Positions 1 to 8,257 of a DNA stretch of 64,000 bases are shown piece after piece. Each line of letters opens with the position of its first letter. Positions within the stretch are counted from its first letter, which is position 1. Origin of the DNA: Clostridia bacterium (GTDB lineage Bacteria; Bacillota; Clostridia; Christensenellales; Aristaeellaceae); the NCBI GenBank assembly GCA_017464305.1, contig JAFUDS010000016.1, positions 1 through 64,000 of the forward strand, in the 5' to 3' direction. Below the pieces are notes generated by a model. It saw only the letters and a list, made by a program, of their open reading frames with translations. It made no database searches and was not told where the DNA came from. Both the position numbers and the translations under genes were made by a program.

Positions 1-125
1 ATGGCCTGGATTTTTGCAGCCCGGAGTGTGTCGCTATGCCACCAGCATCTTGTCGTTTGTACCGATTCCGCCGATGCGGGTTGTCCCGAGCAAATAAATA
101 AGCCTGTCGTTGTTAACCACGTCAG

Positions 126-908
126 TCAGTCGGCGGACACTATGGTATGATTGATATCCATTGGCTGCGCTGGAGTCATCATATCCCAGGTATTACCATG
201 GATGAAGCCGCGCATGGAGGATTGATGTTCAAAGGCTGGAACACCGAATATCTTTTTATTGATCTCTACAGCCCTTTGGAACTTCTCTTCCATTTCCCGT
301 ATTTCCTGCGGCTCATCATCTTCCTCAGGTGGGTAGAAATAACTTTTCCCAGCGCTATCCTGATCAGCTTCAGTTTGTTTTCGGGCGATGATCACTTCCT
401 CTGATTTATTGATCGCACGTCCAACATAATTATCCAGATCAAAGAGAAGTACGACTTCACCTCCAGGCCCTTGCATAGTCTGGCATGGTATGCGGTAAGT
501 ATAATCAGCCTCCCAACCCATGGTGTTGTAAAGCACTTTAGTCATGGAACTGGCTCCGTGGGATTTGGCATCCCATGGGAATGCGTTGAGATGATCCGGG
601 CTGGCTGGACGGACAACAATCATGCGTTCTACTGGATTGAACAGGATTTCAACATGATCGCAGGGCATTTTCATCGAGCAGGATTTGCTGAAGGCAATGG
701 AAGAGGGACTAATGCGCATAACAGGTTCATAGATTTTCGTGAACATGTTTCCGCTGACCACTTGAAATGTCTTCGTTGCTTCTTCTTTGCTGTACTCATG
801 ATCAATTGCGCAAGAGAAAATGCACAGTTTATTGTGGTTACGCATTCCCCGATACTGCTGGGAATGCCGGATGCAGAGATCCTCAGCTTTGATTCTGGGA
901 CGATTCAT
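126..908 (-). CDS. Conserved recombinase-cassette accessory protein, 5' end probably damaged
   Basis: The encoded protein (up to 260 residues) resembles small proteins that accompany recombinase genes in Firmicutes mobile elements. Its core reads VEILFNPVERMIVVRP, followed by an MGW..DY.YR stretch and VLLFDLDNY; the C-terminal third is charged (YPPEEDDEPQEIREMEE). The function of the family is not known to me. No start codon has a convincing ribosome binding site: ATGs at 908, 845 and 746 are all possible. The first 30 or so codons lie opposite a gene fragment on the plus strand that looks genuine, so the true 5' end was probably lost at a junction near base 810. The match rests on memory of the motif pattern, not on a search. 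Confidence 0.5.
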   Translation of the reverse strand: MNRPRIKAEDLCIRHSQQYRGMRNHNKLCIFSCAIDHEYSKEEATKTFQVVSGNMFTKIYEPVMRISPSSIAFSKSCSMKMPCDHVEILFNPVERMIVVRPASPDHLNAFPWDAKSHGASSMTKVLYNTMGWEADYTYRIPCQTMQGPGGEVVLLFDLDNYVGRAINKSEEVIIARKQTEADQDSAGKSYFYPPEEDDEPQEIREMEEKFQRAVEINKKIFGVPAFEHQSSMRGFIHGNTWDMMTPAQPMDINHTIVSAD

Positions 909-1007
909 CCGATTGAATATGAAGAAACTGAAAGTTTCAGGATTACGGAGAAGTTTATTCGGGACAGGAAGAGATTCCTGGACAGGTTATTGAGAGAAGA
1001 CGATTGA
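810..1007 (+). pseudogene. C-terminal remnant of an AAA/ABC-type ATPase
   Basis: The reading frame ending at 1007 encodes AQFIVVTHSPILLGMPDAEI, then SFDSG and an acidic YEETESFRITEKFI tail. This is the classic end of AAA-family (overcoming-lysogenization-defect/RecF-like) ATPases, where THSP carries the switch histidine. Walker A, Walker B and the signature motif are absent, because upstream of about 810 the same strand runs antisense to another gene. It is therefore a 3' fragment left by recombination and is not expected to make an active ATPase. The left boundary is approximate. Confidence 0.6.
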
Positions 1008-1066
1008 TTTAGTATTGCGATAGGGACTACAGCGGATTATCTGCGAGTCCAAGAAAGGAGCCAGGA

Positions 1067-2443
1067 ATGACTGAGGAAGAAAAGCGTCTCCACCGGTGTT
1101 GCTTCAGTGGGCATAGACTGGAAAAACTGAACGAAGATGAAGCCACAGTCAAGGCCTGGCTTGAGCACGAGATCACTATTTCATACAAACGGGGATATTC
1201 TACTTTCATCACTGGCTGTGCAATGGGGGTAGATATCTGGGCCGGACAGATCGTGCTCAAGCTTCGTGATGAGATAAGAGCTCGAATTGGCCACACTCCG
1301 AATATAAAACTGATAGCGGCTACACCCTGGCCGGGCTTTGCTAACAGATGGTCTGCTGAGTGGAAAGCTCAGTACGATCAGTTGCTTAAGGATGCGGATC
1401 TCGTCGTTAATATCAGCAAGCATTACCATGAAAACGTGTTCCAGCAGCGGAATGAGTGGATGGTAGATCATAGCAGTAAGGTGATTGCCTATTACAATGG
1501 TGCTCCTGGAGGAACGCAGAATACCATAAACTATGCTGAAGAGAAGAATGTTCTTGTCGTGACAAATAATCCGGAATACATACCTCCGCGAGAGCGCAGG
1601 AAGAAAATGGAGCGTGAAGAGCTGGATTATCCGGAAAACCTGCTCAAAGATATCGGGCTGGAGATGATTTTCGAAGTCGGACAGTATAGAGCGCTTACTG
1701 AAGATCAGTTGGACGGACTGAATTACGCCTTGTCCACCATTCGTCCCCGTGAAGAAGATATGATCCGGCTTCGGTATGAGAAAAAGTATACCCTAGAAGA
1801 AACTGGAGATACGCACGGAGTGTCAAAAGAACGCGCTCGACAGATAATAGCAAAAGGGCTTAGAAAACTGCGGCATCAATCGAGGATCATTTTCATTCAG
1901 AATGGTCGTTCACAGACGGAGATGAATCTGAAACTCCTTTGTGCGAATGAAATAAAGAGACAACTTGAGCTTCAGCAGCAGCTTCGCCCCTTGATGACAG
2001 AGGAGGATGTTGTGAAGTTTGTCTTCCAGGGGATGCTGGGTGTTGGGCACCTGATCAGTTCGGAGCAGGAAGCCCGGGAGAGACTGGCCTCAGAGATGGA
2101 GCCGCTACAGTATGATGGCTCAGAACGGCTGTTAGAGAAGATCAGCACAGAATGGGTACGGATAAATTTGCGACAAGCAAAACAAATGGGATTTTCCCCG
2201 GATTTGCTTGCGTGGCTTCTTGTCCGGTCTACGGAGGAAAAGGGATTGTCATTTACCCGGCAGAATGTGTATAACTTCTGCGTGAAGTATGATGGTTCCG
2301 ACAAGATGAAAGCTGCAGCGGAGAAAGTGCTGGATGAAAACTGGTTGCCATCCCATTCGGAACAGTATCGGAACGCATATCATCCAGCATACAGGGTGCT
2401 GCATAAGGATTATCGGAACTTTAAGCGGGATGAAGAGGAATGA
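1067..2443 (+). CDS. SLOG (DUF1273) domain fused to a sigma-70 region 4-like HTH and a C-terminal conserved domain
   Basis: This 458-residue protein has three parts. Residues 8-170 form a SLOG/DUF1273 fold, with CCFSGHR, TGCAMGVDIWA, ATPWPGFANRW and AYYNGAPGGTQNTI; related Rossmann-like domains are predicted to bind nucleotide-type ligands. Residues about 210-275 look like sigma-70 region 4 (RPREEDMIRLRY, then GVSKERARQIIAKGLRKLR), a DNA-binding helix-turn-helix. Residues about 290-458 resemble a stand-alone clostridial family of unknown function ending in an AYHPAYRV motif. The ATG follows an AGGAG-type site. The stop overlaps the next start as ATGA, so it heads a coupled operon. A ligand-sensing regulator is my inference. 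The fusion itself is plain in the sequence. Confidence 0.75.
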   Translation: MTEEEKRLHRCCFSGHRLEKLNEDEATVKAWLEHEITISYKRGYSTFITGCAMGVDIWAGQIVLKLRDEIRARIGHTPNIKLIAATPWPGFANRWSAEWKAQYDQLLKDADLVVNISKHYHENVFQQRNEWMVDHSSKVIAYYNGAPGGTQNTINYAEEKNVLVVTNNPEYIPPRERRKKMEREELDYPENLLKDIGLEMIFEVGQYRALTEDQLDGLNYALSTIRPREEDMIRLRYEKKYTLEETGDTHGVSKERARQIIAKGLRKLRHQSRIIFIQNGRSQTEMNLKLLCANEIKRQLELQQQLRPLMTEEDVVKFVFQGMLGVGHLISSEQEARERLASEMEPLQYDGSERLLEKISTEWVRINLRQAKQMGFSPDLLAWLLVRSTEEKGLSFTRQNVYNFCVKYDGSDKMKAAAEKVLDENWLPSHSEQYRNAYHPAYRVLHKDYRNFKRDEEE

Positions 2444-2829
2444 ATGACGAACAGCTAAAAGCGTTTCTGCTTATGTTTAACGCTGAAACGGCGAAATCTC
2501 TGGATTGGCTCCGCGATATGTTCCATACGATCGATAAGGAGAACCTCCCGGATGTTGATCATACAAGGCTTGTAGACGCAATGGTTGGGATGGTTGATCG
2601 GAAAATGGAGGACTATCCGGAGATCTGGAACGATATTACATGGATTCTCCCGATTCATCAGCGCTTGCTGAAGGCATCTGAAAGTGCTTATGAAAAAGGG
2701 ACAGTCGGTGATGAAGATTCTATGCTTTCGACTATCGTTCTTGTGGGATGGATGGAAGCATTCAAAAGACGTTTTGAGGAACTTGGAGATAAAAACGATC
2801 TTGATGGAGGAAAGGAAGCTGAACTATGA
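2440..2829 (+). CDS. Hypothetical protein of the element operon
   Basis: A 129-residue acidic, soluble protein with no recognised domain. It contains an aromatic-rich helix-like segment (IWNDITWILPIHQRLL) and a VLVGWMEAFKRRFEEL stretch typical of small conserved proteins in clostridial elements. Its ATG overlaps the stop of the SLOG fusion gene and its own stop overlaps the next ATG. Translation of these three genes is therefore probably coupled and their products may act together. No signal peptide or membrane segment is seen. Confidence 0.6.
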   Translation: MNDEQLKAFLLMFNAETAKSLDWLRDMFHTIDKENLPDVDHTRLVDAMVGMVDRKMEDYPEIWNDITWILPIHQRLLKASESAYEKGTVGDEDSMLSTIVLVGWMEAFKRRFEELGDKNDLDGGKEAEL

Positions 2830-3131
2830 CGAAGAAACAACAGGCTGAACTTACTAAGGTTGCTGAAAAAATCTATGACCTGGCTGCTGATGAGATGCAG
2901 AAGTATCTTAATAAGAAATATGCGAACAAGCCAGATGCGACGATGACGGAACAATTGAATGATCTTCACGTTATCTCGGATGAGGTAGCTGCGTATTTGA
3001 TGGGAAATATTATCGGTCTGGAAGACAAGAGCTGCTGGGAAGCAGATATCAAGGAGTTGAATGGCCATATCCGTCAGGTTGCAGAGTATGTCAACAGCAA
3101 TCAGCGGGCACAGTTAGGGCCGAAACAGTAA
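2826..3131 (+). CDS. Small hypothetical protein of the element operon
   Basis: A 101-residue, mostly helical, charged protein starting at an ATG that overlaps the previous stop (ATGA). It shows no catalytic motif, cysteine cluster or transmembrane segment. The N-terminal half (KKQQAELTKVAEKIYDLAAD) could form a coiled coil. The next gene follows after only 13 bases with its own AGGAGG site, so it belongs to the same transcription unit. Function unknown. Confidence 0.55.
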   Translation: MTKKQQAELTKVAEKIYDLAADEMQKYLNKKYANKPDATMTEQLNDLHVISDEVAAYLMGNIIGLEDKSCWEADIKELNGHIRQVAEYVNSNQRAQLGPKQ

Positions 3132-3144
3132 TAGGAGGAAGCCA

Positions 3145-3720
3145 ATGGAGCTGAATATTGAAACACAGAAGCAAACATTTTTAGAAATTTGCAGAGCCAG
3201 CATTCAGCGTGAGGGAATAGAAGATTTGCTTTCATGGTTGAGCAAATCCGATTTTTTCACTGCACCTGCCAGTACAAAGTATCATGGAGCTTATGCGGGG
3301 GGACTTTGTCAGCACTCCATTGATGTATATCAGCAGGCAAAACGACTGGTTTTCATGATGCCTACACCACCTTCTGAGGAGTCGCTTGTAATTTCTACAC
3401 TGTTTCATGATCTCTGTAAGGTCAACATGTATAAAACAGACAAGCGGAATCAGAAGATCAATGGTGAGTGGAGGGAAGTGCCCTATTACGTGGTGGAGGA
3501 GAAGTTCCACTTCGGCGGGCATGGATCAAAGTCTGTCTTTCTGGTTCAGCAGTTTATGAAACTGACAACAGAAGAGGCAGCAGCGATCAACTGTCACATG
3601 GGCTTTTCTGATGGAAGTTCATCCACAGTTCGAGATGTCAGCAATGCATACCATCAATTTCCTTTAGCCTGGTTAGTGCATGTAGCTGATGAAGCAGCAA
3701 CGTTTCTGATGGAGAGATAG
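3145..3720 (+). CDS. HD-domain phosphohydrolase-like protein
   Basis: This 191-residue protein has the order of metal ligands expected of the HD superfamily: H57 in LCQHSIDVY, H88-D89 in LFHDLCK, H126 in GGHGSKSV and a late D182 in LVHVADEAATF. HD proteins hydrolyse phosphate esters of nucleotides or related molecules. This compact form is common in clostridial prophages and conjugative elements, where its substrate is generally unknown. The ATG has a strong GGAGG site. It lies just downstream of a SLOG protein. A shared nucleotide ligand is conceivable but only inferred. Confidence 0.75.
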   Translation: MELNIETQKQTFLEICRASIQREGIEDLLSWLSKSDFFTAPASTKYHGAYAGGLCQHSIDVYQQAKRLVFMMPTPPSEESLVISTLFHDLCKVNMYKTDKRNQKINGEWREVPYYVVEEKFHFGGHGSKSVFLVQQFMKLTTEEAAAINCHMGFSDGSSSTVRDVSNAYHQFPLAWLVHVADEAATFLMER

Positions 3721-3730
3721 GAGGAGAAGC

Positions 3731-4183
3731 ATGTTACCGATAGGAACAAAAGCCCCTGATTTTACTTTACAGGATCAGAATGGCGAAATTCACTCGCTGT
3801 CCGACTATGCCGGTAAGAGAGTTATTCTGTATTTTTACCCCAAGGATATGACAAGCGGCTGTACCAAGCAGGCCTGCGGCTTTGCCGATCGCTACCCACA
3901 GATCAGAGAGAAGGGGGCAGTTGTAATTGGGATCAGCAAGGACAGTGTTGCTTCACACAAGAAGTTTGAAGAAACACATGGACTTCCGTTTACGCTGCTT
4001 TCCGATCCGGAAAAAAAGGTCATTCAGGCGTATGATGTGTGGAAAGAAAAGAAAAACTATGGGAAAGTGACTATGGGTGTTGTCCGCACCACATATCTGA
4101 TCGATGAAAATGGGACGATCGTGCAGGCGATGGACAAGGTAAAGGCTGCGGACAATCCAGAGCAGATGTTACAAGCGTTGTGA
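3731..4183 (+). CDS. bcp: Thiol peroxidase of the BCP/PrxQ family
   Basis: A 150-residue peroxiredoxin that reduces hydrogen peroxide and organic hydroperoxides with a thiol donor in the cytoplasm. The peroxidatic cysteine is C44 in PKDMTSGCTKQAC. C49, five residues later, matches the resolving cysteine of two-cysteine BCP proteins. The length is typical. The gene starts ten bases after the HD gene with a GGAGGAG site. Its presence inside a mobile-element operon suggests it is cargo protecting against oxidative stress. Confidence 0.9.
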   Translation: MLPIGTKAPDFTLQDQNGEIHSLSDYAGKRVILYFYPKDMTSGCTKQACGFADRYPQIREKGAVVIGISKDSVASHKKFEETHGLPFTLLSDPEKKVIQAYDVWKEKKNYGKVTMGVVRTTYLIDENGTIVQAMDKVKAADNPEQMLQAL

Positions 4184-4192
4184 GGTAGGAAG

Positions 4193-4375
4193 ATGGAATC
4201 GACGGAAACGATACACAAGTCGCTCCACCCATTACATGATGGATGGTTCATTGAGGAAGTGGAATTGGACAGAGCTAAGGATTACTGGCTTGGTAAGACT
4301 GGTGATGATGAGCGGGTATACCTTTCCAATGTCTGGGGTACTGCGTTGAAAATGGCGGAGGCGAAGATAGCGTGA
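4193..4375 (+). CDS. Small hypothetical protein
   Basis: A 60-residue acidic protein with two tryptophans and no recognised motif. An AGGTAG-like site precedes the ATG, and the stop codon overlaps the GTG start of the acetyltransferase gene (GTGA). That coupling and the codon pattern argue that it is a real gene. It is short, so no function can be proposed. Confidence 0.5.
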   Translation: MESTETIHKSLHPLHDGWFIEEVELDRAKDYWLGKTGDDERVYLSNVWGTALKMAEAKIA

Positions 4376-4887
4376 TCATTACCACAGCGACAGATTGGCA
4401 GGAGATGCGGCTGTTTTATCACTCCGTAATAGATGCATTACAGGGTGCAAAATACCATCCTATGTGGCAGAAGGATATTTACCCCGCTCCGGAAGACATA
4501 AAGGCAGCTGTCGAAGCAGGAACAATGTTTGCTGGCAGGGTGGAGGACGAGATTGTTGGAGCAATGGTGGTAAACCAGCGATGCAATCCTGAGTACTATG
4601 ACGCGCCTTGGAGCCGGAAACTGGAGCAAAAGGAATTTCTGGTGATTCATACGCTATGCGTTCACCCAAGATTCGCCAGGAAAGGATATGCAAAGGAACT
4701 GGTTAACTATGGTTTGGGACTAGCCAAGACAGCGGGGATGAAGTCCGTTAGGCTGGACGTGTTGGAAGGGAATATTCCTGCGGAAAAGCTGTATCCATCT
4801 GCTGGCTTTGAATATGTGGATACGGTTCGATTATTCTATGAAGACACAGGGTGGATGAACTTTAAACTGTACGAATTCAATATGTGA
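4372..4887 (+). CDS. GNAT-family N-acetyltransferase
   Basis: A 171-residue GNAT protein expected to move an acetyl group from acetyl-CoA to an amine. The acetyl-CoA-binding beta4-alpha3 region is HTLCVHPRFARKGYAKELV (R/Q-x-x-G-x-A type), followed by LDVLEGNIPAEKLYPSAGF, the usual end of the fold. It starts at GTG inside the previous stop. The substrate cannot be read from sequence; toxin-antitoxin and resistance acetyltransferases share the fold but nothing here singles them out. Confidence 0.8.
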   Translation: MIITTATDWQEMRLFYHSVIDALQGAKYHPMWQKDIYPAPEDIKAAVEAGTMFAGRVEDEIVGAMVVNQRCNPEYYDAPWSRKLEQKEFLVIHTLCVHPRFARKGYAKELVNYGLGLAKTAGMKSVRLDVLEGNIPAEKLYPSAGFEYVDTVRLFYEDTGWMNFKLYEFNM

Positions 4888-4912
4888 AACGCTAAACATC
4901 ATAGAGGTAGAT

Positions 4913-5515
4913 ATGCAAAATATTAAGATACTTAGCCTGACACCTGATATGGCAGATTTATATATAAAATTCTTTGATGAAAGGGCATTTTCAGATGGAA
5001 GCAAGGAAAAGGGGTGCTATTGTGTATGGCATCACTGGACGGAACAGAAGGAATTTGAAAGAAGTACGTTGCCTGAAAGTGAAAGACCTTTTTGTAAGCG
5101 TAATTACGCATATGAGTTGATTAAGAATAACAAGCTAAATGGTTTTGTGGCGATTTCTGATGGAGAGATTGTTGGATTTTGTAATGCTGATACAAAAGAT
5201 AATTACTTTAGACTTAACAGAAAAAATGATCCTGAAAGTTGGGACGGAATAGAGCAACAATCTAAGGTATTATGTATTGTATGCTATATTGTTGCTCCCG
5301 ATATGAGGGGGATGGGAATAGCAAATTCTCTGTTGGAGTATGCTTGTCAGTATGCAATTGAAAATGGCTATGAATACATTGAAGGATATCCGTCAGAAGG
5401 AACATTTGATGTAAGAAATTGTGGTGGAACGGATTCTATGTATATAAAAAATGAATTTCAGATTACAAAGATTGGGAACAGGGTTATTGCTAGAAAAAAA
5501 TTAAAGCCACAATAA
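4913..5515 (+). CDS. GNAT-family N-acetyltransferase, AT-rich
   Basis: A 200-residue GNAT-like protein. It has an N-terminal YCVWHHW stretch, an IVAPDMRGMGIANSLLEYA acetyl-CoA-binding region (D-M-R-G-M-G-I-A) and a C-terminal segment with FDVRNCGGT. This layout resembles clostridial acetyltransferases carrying a conserved cysteine/tryptophan-rich N-terminus. Base composition is clearly more AT-rich than the preceding genes, which points to separate acquisition. An AGAGGTAG site sits before the ATG. The substrate is unknown. Confidence 0.75.
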   Translation: MQNIKILSLTPDMADLYIKFFDERAFSDGSKEKGCYCVWHHWTEQKEFERSTLPESERPFCKRNYAYELIKNNKLNGFVAISDGEIVGFCNADTKDNYFRLNRKNDPESWDGIEQQSKVLCIVCYIVAPDMRGMGIANSLLEYACQYAIENGYEYIEGYPSEGTFDVRNCGGTDSMYIKNEFQITKIGNRVIARKKLKPQ

Positions 5516-5581
5516 TTCTTTGGAATAAAGGAGATTTTTTGAGAAGAATCGGGAGAACGGTTCTTTTCTTTTGCTATAGCT

Positions 5582-5776
5582 GAGCAGCGGAAAAGACCGC
5601 CGGATGAAGAGCGAAAGGCGCGGCTGGATCTTTTGGGATTTGAATGGGACGGACGGAAGAGCCGAAGTTGGAATGCCTGGCGAGAAGGGGTAAGCCATAG
5701 CCAGGACTACTACAGGGCACATGGCGACTTGAAAGTTCCGAAGGGATATGTCTGCGCAGATGCTCACCAGCGGTGA
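5582..5776 (+). pseudogene. Remnant of a helicase-associated (HA) domain protein
   Basis: The gap after the acetyltransferase holds an open stretch with no proper start. It encodes ERKARLDLLGFEWD, then WNAWREGV and YYRAHGDLKVPKGYV. This is one helicase-associated repeat (LxxLGFxWD ... HGDLxVP), found in tandem at the end of large DEAD-box helicases of conjugative elements. Only about one repeat remains and no helicase motor motifs are present, so it is a relic. The remaining bases to 5946 hold no convincing gene. Confidence 0.55.
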
Positions 5777-5973
5777 ACAGAGGTCACAGAAATTGGTCAT
5801 CAGTCTTGGGGGAGTGTTCAGAGAACCAATTTACGAATTGGAGCGTGCTACGGTGAAGACATATGTGATTGAAAGGGATAGATGGTTCCAAGCCTGACAA
5901 GGGTATGAAGGACGCTGTGGCGAAAAAATAATACATTTTCCATGTAGTGGAGTTTAGAGGAGGAGAAAGAAAC

Positions 5974-6159
5974 ATGCGTGAATACAAACTGGTATACCCG
6001 AATAAAGGTCTTAGTATGTCTCGTGAAAAAGACATCGAAAAGGCAGAAAAGCTGATTAATGAGATGTCCGAACAGGGGTGGACTCTGCAACAGGTTGTTA
6101 CTCCAGGCGATGGAGTGGGTGCAATGGTAGGAGTTTTCTACAAGGAGCATAAGCTGTAA
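5974..6159 (+). CDS. DUF4177-like small protein
   Basis: A 61-residue protein beginning MREYKLVYPN and ending GAMVGVFYKEHKL, with a central amphipathic helix (EKAEKLINEMSEQGWTLQQV). That is the pattern of DUF4177-type small proteins (YEYKxV ... LNxxGxxGWELxxV). I chose the ATG at 5974 because an AGGAGGAG site lies seven to fourteen bases upstream; a GTG at 5947 would extend the frame but contains that site within the coding sequence. Function unknown. Confidence 0.6.
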   Translation: MREYKLVYPNKGLSMSREKDIEKAEKLINEMSEQGWTLQQVVTPGDGVGAMVGVFYKEHKL

Positions 6160-6211
6160 GGAATGCCAGCTGCTCTGTTTCGCCCCACGTTGGCGCTGTC
6201 CCCGCAAGAAG

Positions 6212-6239
6212 CCGTCCAGTTGAGGAACTGGGCGGTTTT
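6212..6239 (+). terminator. Rho-independent terminator before the excisionase gene
   Basis: CCGTCCAGTT and AACTGGGCGG form a ten-pair stem (one G-U pair) around a GAGG loop, followed by TTTTC. It ends the small-gene transcript and separates it from the recombination module. A second palindrome, GGCCAAATTTGGCC, lies at 6259-6272. Confidence 0.75.
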
Positions 6240-6341
6240 CTTGTGCTTGCGGCGTACGGGCCAAATTTGGCCGTTTCTGGGGGCTTAACTTTTTAGGCCT
6301 TAACTGAGGGAAGATAACACCTCAGGAAGGAGCGAAAAGCA

Positions 6342-6542
6342 ATGAGAAGACCAGAATTGCCCATCAATCAAAAGTACGCCCTGACGATAAGAGAGGCGGC
6401 AAATTATTACAGCATCGGAATGAAACGGCTCCGCCAGATGGCGGAGGAGCATCTCGGCGATTTTGCCATATTTAACGGGAACAAGTACCTGATCATCCGA
6501 GAGCGGTTTGAAGAATTCCTTTCACAAACCTCTGCGCTCTAA
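6342..6542 (+). CDS. xis: Excisionase-like small winged-helix protein
   Basis: A 66-residue protein with the form of Tn916-type excisionases: LTIREAANYYSIGMKRLRQMAEE is a MerR/Xis-like helix-turn-helix, followed by a short beta-wing (FAIFNGNKYLIIRERFEEFL). Such proteins bend DNA at the element ends and direct the integrase toward excision. It has an AGGAAGGAG site and sits upstream of the integrase, as expected. The exact family name is inferred from pattern. Confidence 0.75.
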   Translation: MRRPELPINQKYALTIREAANYYSIGMKRLRQMAEEHLGDFAIFNGNKYLIIRERFEEFLSQTSAL

Positions 6543-6629
6543 CATGTTTATATGCCAAAAAGTAGTTGACTTTTCAGGGCTTCAGAGTGAGTAATACGGT
6601 GCCTTGCAGGCAGAAAGGAGGGGTGGCGT

Positions 6630-6875
6630 ATGAAAACCGCGATTGAAGAAAAAGCTATTCTTAGACCGGAGGAAGCAATTCAGCTTTATGGGATGAGTAG
6701 GAGACGCTTTAGACTTTTGATCAATGGGAAAAAGAGGCTACCGTTTGTGGCGATGTATGGAAAGAGGAAGTTAATCATCCGGTACGAATTCGATAAATAT
6801 TTATGGCAGAATCCAGAAGAAAGGGAGTGGCTGAAGAATGGCGAAAGAAAATCAAGGGAAGCGACGGGATTCTAA
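6630..6875 (+). CDS. DUF6462-like small DNA-binding protein
   Basis: An 81-residue basic protein with a helix-turn-helix like that of the neighbouring excisionase (ILRPEEAIQLYGMSRRRFRLLI) and a wing (LPFVAMYGKRKLIIRYEFDKYL). Proteins of this kind regularly sit directly before integrase genes in Clostridia. It overlaps the integrase start by 38 bases, so translation is probably coupled. It may be a second excisionase or recombination directionality factor; that is inference. Confidence 0.7.
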   Translation: MKTAIEEKAILRPEEAIQLYGMSRRRFRLLINGKKRLPFVAMYGKRKLIIRYEFDKYLWQNPEEREWLKNGERKSREATGF

Positions 6876-8124
6876 GCATCGAGTGCTGCGGAACGGAGAA
6901 AGCATCCGCGCAGACGGGAAATACCAGTTTAAGTACCTGGTCAATGGAAAAGCGAAGTTTGTGTACAGTTGGAAGCTGGAGCCGACAGACAAGCTGCCAC
7001 AGGGCAAACGCCCCTGCCTTTCTCTGCGTGAGCTGGAGAAGCAGATCGGCTATGATCGGGATAATGGGATGAATCCTACGCTAAAAAAGATGACGGTGAT
7101 GGAGCTTGTGGAGAAGTACTTGGCTACAAAGACCGGAATGCGGCCCAACACCATGGCAGGCTACAACTGCGTGAGAAACATTCTGAAGAAAGAGGAATTC
7201 AGCGGCTGGAAGATCGGTGATGTGAAGACTTCGGATGCGAAGCTGTTTCTGATCAAGTTGCAAAGCGACGGGAAACGATACAGTACCATCCATACAGTAC
7301 GCGGAGTGTTGAGACCAGCTTTTCAGATGGCGGTAGATGATGACGTGCTAAACAAGAATCCCTTTGGATTCCAGCTAGCAGGAGTTCTAATAAACGACTC
7401 AGTCATGCGAGAAGCCATTACCAAGAAGCAGATGGAGAAATTTCTGAAGTTCATCCATGATGACATCTACTACTGCCGATATTACGAAGCGATCTACATA
7501 TTGTTCCACACGGGGTTGCGGATTTCAGAATTCTGTGGGCTTACGATAAAGGACATTGACCTGAAGCGTAAGATCATTAATGTTGATCACCAGCTGCAGC
7601 GCACCAGTCATATGGGGTACGTGATTGAGAAGACAAAGACTAATGCAGGCACTCGGAAGCTGCCAATGACAGATGAGGTTGCAGAATGTTTTAAGATGAT
7701 CCTAAAGGAACGTGAAGCTCCGAAGGTAGAAAAGATGATCGGGGAATACACAGGATTCTTGTACTTAGACGAGAACGGAATGCCGCTGGTGGCCCTGCAC
7801 TGGGAAAATAGGTTAAGACACATGGTAGGAAGGTACAACGAGATCTTCCGCGAGCAGATGCCGAACATCACACCGCATGTTTGTCGACACACCTACTGCA
7901 GCCTACAGGCGAAAGCGGGCATGTACCCGAAGACACTGCAGTACCTGATGGGACACAGCGACATCGGGGTGACGATGAACGTTTACACGCACCTGGGCCT
8001 GGAGGACGCGGAAACAGAGATGGCACGGCTGCAGGAGGCAGAGGATGCCAGGCGCGAGCAGGAGAAGTTGATGGGCAAGACGAATGATGTGAGGATGACA
8101 AAGAATCAGTTCCGGGCAGGATGA
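6838..8124 (+). CDS. int: Tyrosine site-specific integrase, Tn916 type
   Basis: This 428-residue recombinase has an N-terminal arm-binding region (residues 1-75, Tn916-Int-like, with FKYLVNGKAKFVYSWKLEP), a SAM-like core-binding domain (about 85-175) and a catalytic domain. The catalytic set is complete: R228 in HTGLRISE, H347 and R350 in HVCRH, H373 in LMGHSDI, and the nucleophile Y383 in NVYTHL. It catalyses integration and excision of the element. The ATG has a GGGAG site within the preceding gene. A terminator follows the stop. Confidence 0.93.
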   Translation: MAKENQGKRRDSKHRVLRNGESIRADGKYQFKYLVNGKAKFVYSWKLEPTDKLPQGKRPCLSLRELEKQIGYDRDNGMNPTLKKMTVMELVEKYLATKTGMRPNTMAGYNCVRNILKKEEFSGWKIGDVKTSDAKLFLIKLQSDGKRYSTIHTVRGVLRPAFQMAVDDDVLNKNPFGFQLAGVLINDSVMREAITKKQMEKFLKFIHDDIYYCRYYEAIYILFHTGLRISEFCGLTIKDIDLKRKIINVDHQLQRTSHMGYVIEKTKTNAGTRKLPMTDEVAECFKMILKEREAPKVEKMIGEYTGFLYLDENGMPLVALHWENRLRHMVGRYNEIFREQMPNITPHVCRHTYCSLQAKAGMYPKTLQYLMGHSDIGVTMNVYTHLGLEDAETEMARLQEAEDARREQEKLMGKTNDVRMTKNQFRAG

Positions 8125-8143
8125 TAAGCCCCTGGGAGCACAG

Positions 8144-8172
8144 CCGGTTGGAGTAATCCAGCCGGTTTTATT
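8144..8172 (+). terminator. Terminator after the integrase
   Basis: CCGGTTGGA and TCCAGCCGG form a nine-pair stem with one G-U pair around GTAA, followed by TTTTATTTT. It lies about 20 bases past the integrase stop. Confidence 0.7.
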
Positions 8173-8257
8173 TTGATGCGAGCAGAATTGCTTGTTCAGA
8201 ATCATCCGGGCCCAAAGGAAAAGCTCACGAAACCTATATTAATTCTTATGAGCACTT

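Noticed and set aside
34-123. Minus-strand stretch reading DVVNNDRLIYLLGTTRIGGIG before a stop
   Set aside because: It has no start codon in frame and could be the tail of a truncated mobile-element gene. It is too short to identify.
5777-5946. Frame reading REPIYELERATVKTYVIERDRWF after the helicase remnant
   Set aside because: No start codon and no recognisable family. It may be further debris of the same broken gene but could not be supported.
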